Made by a program: the position numbers and the translations under genes. This document shows positions 12,954-20,210 of a DNA stretch of 22,590 bases, piece by piece. Every line of letters begins with the position of its first letter. The first letter of the stretch is position 1. The notes under the pieces were generated by a model that was not told the origin of the DNA, did not search any database, and worked only from the letters and a program-made list of their open reading frames with translations. Source of the stretch: Actinomycetota bacterium (GTDB lineage: Bacteria > Actinomycetota > Thermoleophilia > Gaiellales > Gaiellaceae); the NCBI GenBank assembly GCA_005883235.1, contig VAYE01000062.1:1-22590 (forward strand). Reading direction: 5' to 3'.

Positions 12954-14261
12954 GTGGACCGGAAGGCCTACGAGAAGGCGCGCGAGCTGGAGAAGGCGGG
13001 CCGGTCGGCGGAGGCCCTGCGGGCCTTCCAGGATCTGGGCGCGGTCGACGACGTGGGCCGCCTCCTGGCGGCGGGGAAGCGCTACCGCGAGGCAGGGGAA
13101 GTGCTGCTGGAATCGCTGGGCGTACAGCCCGGGCAGGTGGGTCAGCTCGAGCCGGTGCTGAGGAAGCGGGCGCTCTCCGCGGCCATCTGGCTGGCCAAGG
13201 CCGGCGAGGCGCAGGTGTCGGTGGAGCTGTTCGCCGCGCTGGGCGAGCGGGCGCGCGCGGTGGAGACGCTGCAGCGGGCGGGAGACCACCTCCGGGCGGC
13301 GCGTCTGCAGGCCGGCGAGCGGCTGGAGATGGTCCCGTCGTTGCTCGGGCAATCGAGGCAACCCGCCGTGGGCGGGACTGCCACCAGCGCGCTCGCGGCG
13401 CAGAAGCTGGAGGCGTCGGGAAAGCTGGAGCTCGCGCTCGATGCGTACCTGCAGCTGCGCAAGCACGGCGAGGCGGCGCGCATCGCGAAGCAGCTCGGGC
13501 GCAGCGCCGACGCAGCGCAGCTCTACGCCGACGCCGGCATGCCGCTCGAGGCGGCGCAGAGCTACCTGGACGCGGGCGACACGGGCAAGGCCCTGGACAA
13601 CTTCGTGCGCGTCCCGCGCGACGACCCGCGCTACCGGTCCGCGGCGGTGCGGGCGGTGCAGCTGGCGAGCGATCTGGGCGCGCTCGGGTTCCAGCTCGAG
13701 CACTTCCTGGGACCGTTCGTCGCCAAGGGGCCGCAGGACGAGGCGGAGATGGAGGCGTTCCACCGCCTCGCGCGGCTCTACCTCCAGCACGACTTCGCCG
13801 AGAACGCGAAGGAGGCGCTGGAGAGGATCGAGGCGCGCTCGCCGGGCTGGCGCGACGTCCGCGAGCTGCTCGCGCAGCTCCGGGCGCGTACGCGGGCGAC
13901 GCCGATGGTCGCGACGGCGGTGGTGCAGGACGCCGCCCACCACCGCCGCAAGTCGATGCCCAGGCTGCCCGATCTCTCCGACCTGCCCGGCCTGGACGCT
14001 CCCGGCGCGAAGCTGTCGGAGGAAGACCTTCCGCTCGTCGAGGTCGAGGTGACGGCCGGTCTTTCGCGCGCGCGACCTGGAGCTGGAGGAGGACGTCGCC
14101 CTCAAGGTCTTCCTGCAGACCACTGCCGAGACGGCGATCGCGCGCTTCAAGCAAGAGCTGAAGCTCTCCCGCCAGCTTCTGCACCCGAACATCATCCGCC
14201 TGTACGACATCGGCTTGCATGGCGGGCACCGGTACATCAGCATGGAGCTGCTCCGGGGTGA
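12954..14261 (+). CDS. TPR-like helical repeat protein, upstream half of a split TPR-kinase
   Basis: The GTG start at 12954 follows PilT by 27 bases. Residues 1 to about 330 are rich in Ala, Leu and Glu and show TPR-like or SEL-like helical pairs (ARELEKAGRSAEALRAFQ, AQLYADAGMPLEAAQSYLDAG, ARLYLQHDFAENAKEALERI). A Pro/Asp-rich linker (MPRLPDLSDLPGLD) follows. After LVEVEV, at about 14055-14074, the frame stops making sense: the final roughly 65 residues to the stop at 14261 are out-of-frame sequence over a protein kinase N-lobe. The kinase itself continues in the next frame to 14808. The original product was probably a single TPR-linker-kinase protein of more than 600 residues. As written it would yield a TPR protein with a nonsense tail. 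Confidence 0.75.
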   Translation: MDRKAYEKARELEKAGRSAEALRAFQDLGAVDDVGRLLAAGKRYREAGEVLLESLGVQPGQVGQLEPVLRKRALSAAIWLAKAGEAQVSVELFAALGERARAVETLQRAGDHLRAARLQAGERLEMVPSLLGQSRQPAVGGTATSALAAQKLEASGKLELALDAYLQLRKHGEAARIAKQLGRSADAAQLYADAGMPLEAAQSYLDAGDTGKALDNFVRVPRDDPRYRSAAVRAVQLASDLGALGFQLEHFLGPFVAKGPQDEAEMEAFHRLARLYLQHDFAENAKEALERIEARSPGWRDVRELLAQLRARTRATPMVATAVVQDAAHHRRKSMPRLPDLSDLPGLDAPGAKLSEEDLPLVEVEVTAGLSRARPGAGGGRRPQGLPADHCRDGDRALQARAEALPPASAPEHHPPVRHRLAWRAPVHQHGAAPG

Positions 14262-14808
14262 GAGCTTGAAGGAGCGGATGGCGAGGCCCATGCCGTACGC
14301 GGAGGCGCTCGACTACCTCGTCCAGGCGTGCCGCGGGCTGCAGGCGGCGCACGAGGCCGGAGTCATCCACCGGGACGTGAAGCCGGACAACTTCTTCGTC
14401 ACCGGCGAGGGAGTGCTCAAGGTGATGGACTTCGGCATCGCCAAGCACCATGCCGCCCCGGGGGTGACGGTGGTCGGATCGATCGCGGGAACGCCGCAAT
14501 ACATGTCCCCCGAGCAGATCTCGAACTTCAGCGCGGTGACGGCGGCGACCGACCTCTACGCTCTCGGCGTCTGCGCCTACGAGCTGTTCGCGGGCTCGCC
14601 GCCGTTCGTGCACGGTGAGCTATTGCCCCTGCTCATGATGCAGGTGAGCAAGGCGCCGGAACCCCTGCGCAAGAAGGATCCGGCCTTTCCGGAGGACCTG
14701 GAGCGCACCATCCTCCGGCTGCTGGAGAAGGATCCGGCGCGGCGGCATCCGAGCTGCAACGCGCTGGCCGACGAGCTGTCGCGCATCCGCGAACGGCTGA
14801 TCGCGTGA
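14053..14808 (+). pseudogene. Ser/Thr protein kinase domain, out of frame and lacking its glycine-rich loop
   Basis: In this frame (one base off from the TPR gene) the sequence reads as a Hanks-type kinase. VFRARDLELEEDVALKVF contains the VAIK Lys (codon 14104), then HPNIIRLYDIG, the catalytic loop HRDVKPDN (about 14368-14391), DFG (14428-14436), GTPQYMSPEQ and DLYALGVCAYELFAG. The glycine-rich ATP loop (GxGxxG) expected about 10 residues before FRARD is missing, because a TGA in this frame ends at 14052. No ATG or GTG precedes the Lys, so the domain cannot be expressed whole on its own; a TTG at 14215 would give only 198 residues without the N-lobe. The stop overlaps the PAP2 start (GTGA). 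Either a recent deletion or an assembly error; catalysis is unlikely as it stands. Confidence 0.75.
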
Positions 14809-15647
14809 GATCGCTCTACCTCGCGCTCGGCTTGCTGGCCGCCGTTCCGGCGCGCGCCGACGAGCAGCTCCTGCTGCGACCCGCCGCCGACATCGCCATC
14901 GGGGCTACCGCGCTGGGCACCCTCGTCGCCACCGAGCTCTTGCAGGACCGGCTGGTGCCCGCGTCCTGCCGCATCTGCGAGGGCCCGGACAATTCCGGCC
15001 TGCCGGGCACCGGCGGGCGCGGGAGCCTGAACGCAGTGGACGCCTGGTTCCACGACGCGCTCACCGTCTCCTGGCGCGAAGGAGCGAGCACCGCCAGCAC
15101 GGTGCTCGCGGACGCAATCGTTCCGCTGGGAGCGATCGCCGGCGCGTTCGCATTCACCGGTCCCAGCGCATCCGACGGAGCGGGGCTGCGCGCGGCCCTG
15201 ATCGTCGCGGAATCGGCGGCGGTGTCGAGCGCGCTGGTGCAGCTGACGAAATTCGCCACTGCGCGCAAGCGGCCCTTCGTGCGCTATGGCCACGGTGCTC
15301 CGGAAGGAGCGTACGCCGTCGCCGGCGCGGACGACCGGCTCAGCTTGCCCTCGGGTCACACCGCCCTCACGGCCTCGGTGACCACCTCGCTGGCGATGGC
15401 GGCCCAGCTGCAGGGCTCGAGCGCCGCCCCGTGGCTGTGGGGGGCCGCCGCCGCGATGACCGGAACGGTAGGCGCGCTGCGCATCGCCGCGGAGAAGCAC
15501 TACTTCACCGACGTGCTCGCCGGAGCGGCCATCGGAGCGGGCTGCGGCATCGCGATTCCTCTCCTGCACCGGCCAGGGGCGTTGCTCGGGCGCGAGCTGA
15601 CGTTCGCCTCCGCGCCGCTGGCCTTCTCGGTCTCCGGTCGGATGTGA
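14805..15647 (+). CDS. PAP2 family phosphatase, exported or membrane-bound
   Basis: Type 2 phosphatidic-acid-phosphatase domain acting on a phosphorylated lipid or similar substrate outside the cytoplasm. The protein has 280 residues with an N-terminal signal peptide (MRSLYLALGLLAAVPARA, cut before DE). The three catalytic motifs are complete: Lys149-x6-Arg156-Pro157, Pro-Ser-Gly-His at 182-185, and Arg226-x5-His232-x3-Asp236 (RIAAEKHYFTD). Several Ala/Gly-rich helices between them could span the membrane. GTG at 14805 overlaps the kinase-frame TGA, so it is translationally coupled to the broken kinase. A terminator-like hairpin follows the stop. The substrate is unknown; lipid phosphates or undecaprenyl pyrophosphate are the usual candidates. 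Confidence 0.88.
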   Translation: MRSLYLALGLLAAVPARADEQLLLRPAADIAIGATALGTLVATELLQDRLVPASCRICEGPDNSGLPGTGGRGSLNAVDAWFHDALTVSWREGASTASTVLADAIVPLGAIAGAFAFTGPSASDGAGLRAALIVAESAAVSSALVQLTKFATARKRPFVRYGHGAPEGAYAVAGADDRLSLPSGHTALTASVTTSLAMAAQLQGSSAAPWLWGAAAAMTGTVGALRIAAEKHYFTDVLAGAAIGAGCGIAIPLLHRPGALLGRELTFASAPLAFSVSGRM

Positions 15648-15649
15648 AA

Positions 15650-15680
15650 CCCAAGCCCCGCGCGAGCAGCGGGGCTTGGG
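15650..15680. terminator. Bidirectional terminator hairpin between PAP2 and the Spy-like gene
   Basis: CCCAAGCCCCGC (15650-15661) pairs perfectly with GCGGGGCTTGGG (15669-15680) around a 7-base loop. It starts 3 bases after the PAP2 stop and ends 12 bases from the stop of the convergent gene, so it probably serves both. A short GTTTCACA follows on the minus-strand side; there is no long T-run. Confidence 0.7.
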
Positions 15681-15692
15681 ATCCCGCCGTGC

Positions 15693-16163
15693 CTAGATGG
15701 AAAGCGCGCCCGTGCGGATCAGGTAGGCGAGCTGCGCGCGCTGCTGCGAGTCGAGCACCGCGTGCATCCGGGCCAGCGCCTTGAGCACCGCGTCGCGCAG
15801 CCGCTCGGCGCTCTTCACCCGCAGCGCGCCCGCATCCGCCGCCTTGACCGCGTCGAACTGATCGAGGCCGATCGCGTCGGCGAACCCGGAGGTCACGCGG
15901 CGATCGTCCACCGCAGCCTGGGCGCGCTCGGTCTTCAGCTCGTCGAGGATCTTGGCCAGCTCGCCGACCTGCGTCTCGTTGAGGTTCAGCTTGTAGGCGA
16001 GGAACCGCAGCGGCCGGCGGACTCCGAAGGAGCTTCCACCGCCGAAGTCGTCGCCCTCACCACGGTGGAAGCTGAAGCCTTCGCCGCCGGGTCCGTGACC
16101 CGGGTGGCCGCCCCACGCCTGGCGCCGCGCGTGCTTCCACCAATGCAACATGCCTGGGTACAT
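15693..16163 (-). CDS. Spy/CpxP-like (heavy-metal-sensor type) protein without signal peptide
   Basis: Protein of 156 residues. The N-terminus (MYPGMLHWWKHARRQAWGG) and a Gly/His-rich stretch to about residue 45 precede a helical domain of the Spy/CpxP/periplasmic metal-sensor type: LAYKLNLNETQVGELAKILD, then AERLRDAVLKALARMHAVLD and SQQRAQLAYLIRTGAL, equivalent to the LTxxQ repeats. Unlike Spy, CpxP and CnrX it has neither signal peptide nor membrane anchor, so it is probably cytoplasmic unless exported another way. The His, Asp and Glu residues in the N-terminal part could bind metal. ATG at 16163-16161 has a GAGGAGG Shine-Dalgarno. It is transcribed alone, away from the pseudokinase gene. 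Family call is moderate; role unknown. Confidence 0.72.
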   Translation of the reverse strand: MYPGMLHWWKHARRQAWGGHPGHGPGGEGFSFHRGEGDDFGGGSSFGVRRPLRFLAYKLNLNETQVGELAKILDELKTERAQAAVDDRRVTSGFADAIGLDQFDAVKAADAGALRVKSAERLRDAVLKALARMHAVLDSQQRAQLAYLIRTGALSI

Positions 16164-16368
16164 GGTTTTTCCTCCTCGCCGGGGCGATGCGCTCCCGGCG
16201 GGTCGTGCAGTTCGCGTGGGCACCATGCCTCACGCGTACCGCCAAACCTAACGCTCGCCACGTCGCAGTCAACGTCGAGGCGCGTCAGACGCACCTCGGA
16301 GCACCTCTGTCCACTCGCGGGCGTTCGCGGCGGCCAGGCTGCTTTCTTCGCAGACGGAATCGCTGCGG

Positions 16369-16374
16369 TACACT
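16369..16374 (+). promoter_or_regulatory. Candidate -10 box for the pseudokinase-TPR gene
   Basis: TACACT matches the TAnnnT core of the -10 consensus and is 27 bases before the TTG start, followed by a GGAGG ribosome site at 16384-16388. No good -35 hexamer is seen at 16-18 bases. The rest of the 237-base gap to the Spy-like gene (16164-16400) shows no further element. Confidence 0.3.
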
Positions 16375-16400
16375 CGGGTCCGTCGGAGGCGGGGCGCATC

Positions 16401-17711
16401 TTGATCACTTTGCACGAAATCCTCGAGCGGGCGCGCACGTCGGGGCAGAAGCTGCCGCACGGGGAAGCAACCTGGCTGTTCGCCGCGGTGACGCGGCTGG
16501 CGGCGGCGCAGGGCGCGACGATCCGGGCGCGGCTCGTGCAGATCGATCCGGCTGGCGCGCTGCACGTTGCGCCGTTCGATGCTGCCCGCAGCGACGACGA
16601 CCCGGGCTACCTCGCGCCCGAGCTTTCCGAAGCGGCCGCGCCCCTGAAGACGGAGCCGCGCGTGCAGGTCTACGCCGCAGGCGCGCTCGGCTACGAGCTC
16701 TTGACCGGACAGCGCCCGCCCGATCCGCGCAAGGGACCCGGGGTGGAGCTGTCGGGGCCGTTTGGCGATCTGGTGCGCATCGCGCTCTCGCGCGACCGGC
16801 GCGAGCGATTCGGCGACCTGAAGCAATTGCGGCAAGCGGTGGACTCGCTCCAGCGGCCCGCGGGGGCCGAGAACGAGCGGCATGCTTTCGCTACGCTGCT
16901 GGCGCGGAGCGAGAAGTGGGTGGGAGCGCACGACCTGGATCGCGCCGCGCTGGCCAAGCTCATCGAGCAGGTCGCCCAGCAGGTGCAGAAGATCGAGGGA
17001 GTGCGCAGCGGAATGGCCGACGTGCAGCGGGATCACCGCGATCTGGAGGCCCGCGTGACGTCGGTCGAGTCGCGGCGGCCGGCGTCGCTCTCGATTTCGC
17101 GGCCGAGTTGGCCGGCGGGGATCGTGGGCGGGATCCTCGGCGCCGCGCTGGCGGTCGCGTTTCTGGTCGGCGCAGGCGCGGTGAAGCTGCCGCCGGTCGC
17201 GCTGCGGCTGCCGGCTCGCCCAGCGACGACGATCGCGGTTACGGCTTTGACTGCGACCTCGACCTCGACCGCGAGTCCGACTTCGACCCCGACCTCGACA
17301 CCGACCGTAGCCTCGATCCCGATTCCGACCCCAGTCTCGACCTCGACCGCGAACACGACCTCGACCCCGATTCCAACCCCGGCTCCCGCCGTCGACAAGG
17401 TGTCCCCGGCCGAGATGGCGCGCGCCGTCGCCGAGGCCCAGGTGAAGCGCGGTGACCGCGAGCTGGAGCGAGGCCGCTACGACGCGGCAGTCGAAGAGTT
17501 CCAGCAGGCCCTCGCCAACGATGCCACTCTCGCGCCCGCCTGGCGCGGCCTGGGCGTCGCGCACCTGATGCGGCACGACGAGGAGTCCGCCCGCAAGGCC
17601 TACGAGAAGTACCTGCAGCTCTCGCCCGCCGCCGCCGACGCGCGCGACATCCGCCGCGCCATCGCCGAGCTGAACGCGCGCGCGAAGATGGGCAACGGCT
17701 TGGAGAAGTGA
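16401..17711 (+). CDS. Pseudokinase-like / TM / Thr-Pro linker / TPR protein
   Basis: Protein of 436 residues with a modular layout. The first roughly 150 residues resemble a kinase C-lobe remnant: QVYAAGALGYELLTGQRPPD matches the helix after the APE region and RDRRERFGDLKQLRQAV the final kinase motif, but there is no VAIK Lys, HRD or DFG. A probable coiled coil follows (about 179-225), a single membrane helix (about 239-261), a low-complexity Thr/Ser/Pro/Ile linker (about 284-330) and a C-terminal TPR pair (about 348-412, RGRYDAAVEEFQQAL...). The start is TTG at 16401, with GGAGG 12 bases upstream; the frame stays open further left but there it is antisense to the Spy-like gene. Likely a membrane-tethered scaffold with cytoplasmic pseudokinase and outer TPR. 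Orientation and function are inference. Confidence 0.75.
   Translation: MITLHEILERARTSGQKLPHGEATWLFAAVTRLAAAQGATIRARLVQIDPAGALHVAPFDAARSDDDPGYLAPELSEAAAPLKTEPRVQVYAAGALGYELLTGQRPPDPRKGPGVELSGPFGDLVRIALSRDRRERFGDLKQLRQAVDSLQRPAGAENERHAFATLLARSEKWVGAHDLDRAALAKLIEQVAQQVQKIEGVRSGMADVQRDHRDLEARVTSVESRRPASLSISRPSWPAGIVGGILGAALAVAFLVGAGAVKLPPVALRLPARPATTIAVTALTATSTSTASPTSTPTSTPTVASIPIPTPVSTSTANTTSTPIPTPAPAVDKVSPAEMARAVAEAQVKRGDRELERGRYDAAVEEFQQALANDATLAPAWRGLGVAHLMRHDEESARKAYEKYLQLSPAAADARDIRRAIAELNARAKMGNGLEK
17251..17387 (+). repeat. Six-base-periodic low-complexity tract coding a Thr/Ser/Pro linker
   Basis: Imperfect repeats of ACCTCG and ACCCCG units run through the linker of the pseudokinase-TPR gene and encode alternating TS and TP dipeptides (TSTSTASPTSTPTSTP). 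The periodicity keeps all frames open: the same bases read Asp/Leu-rich in another plus frame and Val/Gly/Glu-rich on the minus strand. Confidence 0.75.
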
Positions 17712-17712
17712 G

Positions 17713-17734
17713 ACCCTGCGTGGCTCACGAGGGT
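17713..17734. terminator. Small hairpin between convergent pseudokinase-TPR and DUF72 genes
   Basis: ACCCT and CGTG (17713-17717, 17719-17722) pair with CACG and AGGGT (17726-17729, 17730-17734), with one bulged G and a 3-base loop. It fills the whole 22-base gap between the two convergent stop codons and could end transcription both ways. There is no T-run. Confidence 0.35.
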
Positions 17735-18465
17735 TAGCTTGCGGGCGGCTCGTCCGATGCGCGTTGAGAACTGACAATCTGCAGAAAGGTGTTTGCGAAA
17801 GCAGGTCCGCGCGCTTCGTCTTCGTGCTTGAAGTACACGTACACGTCCTGCGCGAACCCGGCCCCGCGGACCCACTCCGCCCAGCTCCGCAGCTGCGCGT
17901 CGTCGTATTCGGCCTTGCGCAGCCGCAGGTAGCCGAAGGGCGCGGTATGCACGCGCGGGGTCGACAGCTCGTCGCTCTCGGCGACGCAGAGCGCGGCGCC
18001 TGCGTCGGAGAGCGCACGGAAGGTCTCGTCCGAGAACCAGCTCGTGTGGCGGAACTCGAACGCCGCGGGCAGGTCGCGCGGGAGCTGGTTGAGGAAGTCG
18101 CGCAGCAGCGCCGCGTCGGATTTCAGATTGGGCGGGAGCTGGTAGAGGATGGGCGCGAGGCGCGGCCCGAGCGCGCGGGCCGCGTCGGCGAACCCCGAGA
18201 CGAGCTCGGATGAGTCGCGCAGGCGCGCCTGGTGCGTGATCCGCTGCCAGGCTTTCAGTGCGAAGCGGAACCCTTCCGGAACTTGCGTGGCCCAGCCGGT
18301 GAGCAGCTTGGTCGTCGGCCTGCGATAGAAGCTGTAGTTGATCTCCACGGTGTCGAAGCGCGTCGCGTAGTACGCGAGCATCTTCGTCTTCGGCAGATCG
18401 TCCGGGTAGAACGGGCCGCGCCACGGCTCGTAGTTGTAGCCGCTGGTCCCCGCCAGCACCCGCAT
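17734..18465 (-). CDS. DUF72 family protein (YecE-like)
   Basis: Protein of 243 residues of the DUF72 TIM-barrel-like family, biochemical role unknown. Signatures: MRVLAGTSGYNYEPWRGPFY at the N-terminus, FDTVEINYSFYRRP, FRFALKAWQRITH, LPPNLKSD, AAFEFRHTSWF and VYVYFKHED near the end. The length matches the family. Its ATG (18465-18463) overlaps the stop of the MerR-TPR gene by one base (TGATG), so it is the last gene of the minus-strand Ku > MerR-TPR > DUF72 run. The association with an end-joining gene is positional and may be chance. The longer open frame upstream of this ATG is antisense and frame-shadow sequence. Confidence 0.9.
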   Translation of the reverse strand: MRVLAGTSGYNYEPWRGPFYPDDLPKTKMLAYYATRFDTVEINYSFYRRPTTKLLTGWATQVPEGFRFALKAWQRITHQARLRDSSELVSGFADAARALGPRLAPILYQLPPNLKSDAALLRDFLNQLPRDLPAAFEFRHTSWFSDETFRALSDAGAALCVAESDELSTPRVHTAPFGYLRLRKAEYDDAQLRSWAEWVRGAGFAQDVYVYFKHEDEARGPAFANTFLQIVSSQRASDEPPAS

Positions 18466-19277
18466 CAGACGTGGCCGGTCAGCGCGCGGTAGGTGCGCAG
18501 GTGCCGCAGCGCGGGCGCGCCTTGTCCGAGGTGCTCGTAGAGCCGGGACAGATTGTAGTGCGCGTCGGCGCAGGTCGGGTCGGCGGTGATCGCGTACTGG
18601 TACGCCTCGATCGCTTCCGCGCGCCGCCCGAGGTCCTCGAGCGCGACGCCCAGGTTGAACGCCGCCGTGCCGTCGCCCGGCCGCGCTTCCAGCGCGCGGC
18701 GGTAATGCTCCGCGGCCCCCGCCGCCTCGCCCGCCTCGTGCAGCAGCCGCCCCAGGTTCACGTGCGCTCCGGCGTGATCCGGCGCGAGCTGCAGCGCTCG
18801 CTGGTAGGCGGCGCGCGCCGCGGCCGGATCGGCCTCTTCCAGATCGCAGCCGCGCTCGTAGAGGCCGTCCGCGTCGAGCGAGGGCTGCGGCTTGCGGGCG
18901 AGGGGCGCGATCTTGCGCGCCAGCTCGGCCGTCCCGAAGTCGAACAGCACCTGCCCGTCCTCGGCGCTCCACTTTCGCCCTCCATCGCCCACCACGATGC
19001 GGTCGCCCTCCGCCCGGATGTGCACGTCGCGCAGCGTGCGCCCCTCGGGAAGCTGCGCCTTCAGCTTGCGCAGCGCGGTCCGCACCCGGCGCTGGGCGAT
19101 GCGCGCGCCCACCAGCCCTTGCGCCGTCCGCAGGAGAACCAGGTCCTGGAAGGAGAAGCGCAGCTCGCCGCGGGCACCGCGGGAAGGCTGCAGGAAGCCG
19201 GCGCGCACGTACGAGCGCACCTGGCCCACCGACAGGCCGAGCATCTTCGCGACTTCGCGCGACCCGTAGCCGGTCAT
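18465..19277 (-). CDS. MerR-type HTH protein with C-terminal TPR repeats
   Basis: Protein of 270 residues. Residues about 3-50 are a MerR-like winged helix-turn-helix (YGSREVAKMLGLSVGQVRSY...LRFSFQDLVLLR). About 50-130 is a helical and beta linker (WSAEDGQVLFDFG). About 140-265 are three to four TPR repeats (YERGCDLEEADPAAARAAYQ, AHVNLGRLLHEAGEAAGAAE, AAFNLGVALEDLGRRAEAIE, AHYNLSRLYEHLGQGAPALR). The effector domain is thus a protein-binding TPR array rather than a metal or drug pocket. ATG at 19277 is 24 bases downstream of the Ku stop and has no obvious Shine-Dalgarno. Location with Ku suggests, but does not prove, a regulatory link to end joining. Confidence 0.85.
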   Translation of the reverse strand: MTGYGSREVAKMLGLSVGQVRSYVRAGFLQPSRGARGELRFSFQDLVLLRTAQGLVGARIAQRRVRTALRKLKAQLPEGRTLRDVHIRAEGDRIVVGDGGRKWSAEDGQVLFDFGTAELARKIAPLARKPQPSLDADGLYERGCDLEEADPAAARAAYQRALQLAPDHAGAHVNLGRLLHEAGEAAGAAEHYRRALEARPGDGTAAFNLGVALEDLGRRAEAIEAYQYAITADPTCADAHYNLSRLYEHLGQGAPALRHLRTYRALTGHV

Positions 19278-19301
19278 CGCGCGGAGGTTCGCACAGCCGG
19301 G

Positions 19302-20183
19302 CTACTTGCGGGAAGCCTTGGCGGCGCCGGCCGCGCGCGGGGCCCGCTTGGCGGGCTTGCGCCCCTCCTCGACGGGTGCGGCTTCGGGCTCGGAGGCCTT
19401 CGCCTCGCGAGCGGCGAGCGAGGCCTTGAGCGCCTCCATCAAGTCGATCACCTGGGTCTTCGGCTGCTCGGCCGGGGCCAGATCGATCTCCTGGCCCTCC
19501 ACCTTGCGCTGGATCTGCTCCTGGACGCGCTTCTTGACGTCGTCCTCGTATTTCTCCGGGTGGAACTCGTCTTCGGCGATCTGGTCGATGATCTGCTTGG
19601 CCAGCTCCAGCTCGGCGGGCTTCACCTCGCCTTGCGGCACCTCGACCTCGGAGAACGGCCGCACTTCGTCCGCGTACATCAGCTGCTGCATGACCAGGCC
19701 GCCGCCTTCGATGGGACGAAGCTGGACGAGGTACTGCTTGCCGCGCGCCGCATAGCGCGCCAGCGCGGTGCGGCCGGTGGCGCGCATCGCCTCGGAGAGC
19801 AGCCGGTAGGCGCGGTCGGCCCCTTTCTCGGGACCGAGGTAGTACGCCTTGTCGAAGAAGACCGGATCGATCTTCGCGGTGGGAACGAACTCGCTGATCT
19901 CGATCTGCTGCGACGCCTTCTCCTCCAGCGCCTTGAGCTCCTCGGGGGTGAAGGTGACGTAGCGGTCCTTCGCGTACTCGTAGCCCTTCACCATCTCGTC
20001 GCGCTCGACGATCTCGTTCTCGTCGCGCGGGCAGATGTACTGCTGCTTGAGACGGCCCTTGCACTTGGCGTGGAGCAGGTTGAACGAGAGGGCCGCCTGG
20101 CTCTGCGTTGCCGAGTAGAGCTTGACCGGGATGGACACGAGCCCGAACGAAATCGTCCCCGACGCGATGGAGCGAGCGCTCAT
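19302..20183 (-). CDS. ku: Ku homodimeric end-binding protein
   Basis: Binds DNA double-strand ends and recruits LigD in bacterial non-homologous end joining. The protein has 293 residues, normal for bacterial Ku. The core signatures are all present: SIASGTISFGLVSIPVKLYS, LHAKCKGRLKQQYICP (the conserved Cys knuckle), VKGYEYAKDRYVTFTPEEL, DPVFFDKAYYLGPEKG and RTALARYAARGKQYLVQLRP. The C-terminus after about residue 250 is a Lys/Arg/Ala-rich tail (EEGRKPAKRAPRAAGAAKAS), as often seen for DNA contact. ATG at 20183-20181 starts MSARSIASG; there is no strong Shine-Dalgarno. LigD diverges from it after only 27 bases, so control is probably shared. Downstream minus-strand genes are MerR-TPR and DUF72. 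Confidence 0.95.
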   Translation of the reverse strand: MSARSIASGTISFGLVSIPVKLYSATQSQAALSFNLLHAKCKGRLKQQYICPRDENEIVERDEMVKGYEYAKDRYVTFTPEELKALEEKASQQIEISEFVPTAKIDPVFFDKAYYLGPEKGADRAYRLLSEAMRATGRTALARYAARGKQYLVQLRPIEGGGLVMQQLMYADEVRPFSEVEVPQGEVKPAELELAKQIIDQIAEDEFHPEKYEDDVKKRVQEQIQRKVEGQEIDLAPAEQPKTQVIDLMEALKASLAAREAKASEPEAAPVEEGRKPAKRAPRAAGAAKASRK

Positions 20184-20210
20184 GGGCGCGATGATAACCT
20201 CGGAGTGCCA

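Noticed and set aside
11670..14291. Long minus-strand open frame opposite PilT and the TPR gene
   Set aside because: Antisense shadow of PilT and the TPR gene; no recognisable motif.
17033..17398. Minus-strand Val/Gly/Glu-repeat protein opposite the Thr/Pro linker
   Set aside because: It arises from the six-base periodic tract read backwards; no start signal or family resemblance.
20191..20210. ATG at 20191 as an earlier LigD start
   Set aside because: It is out of frame with LigD; ATG at 20211 has the GGAG site and starts the recognisable PE sequence.
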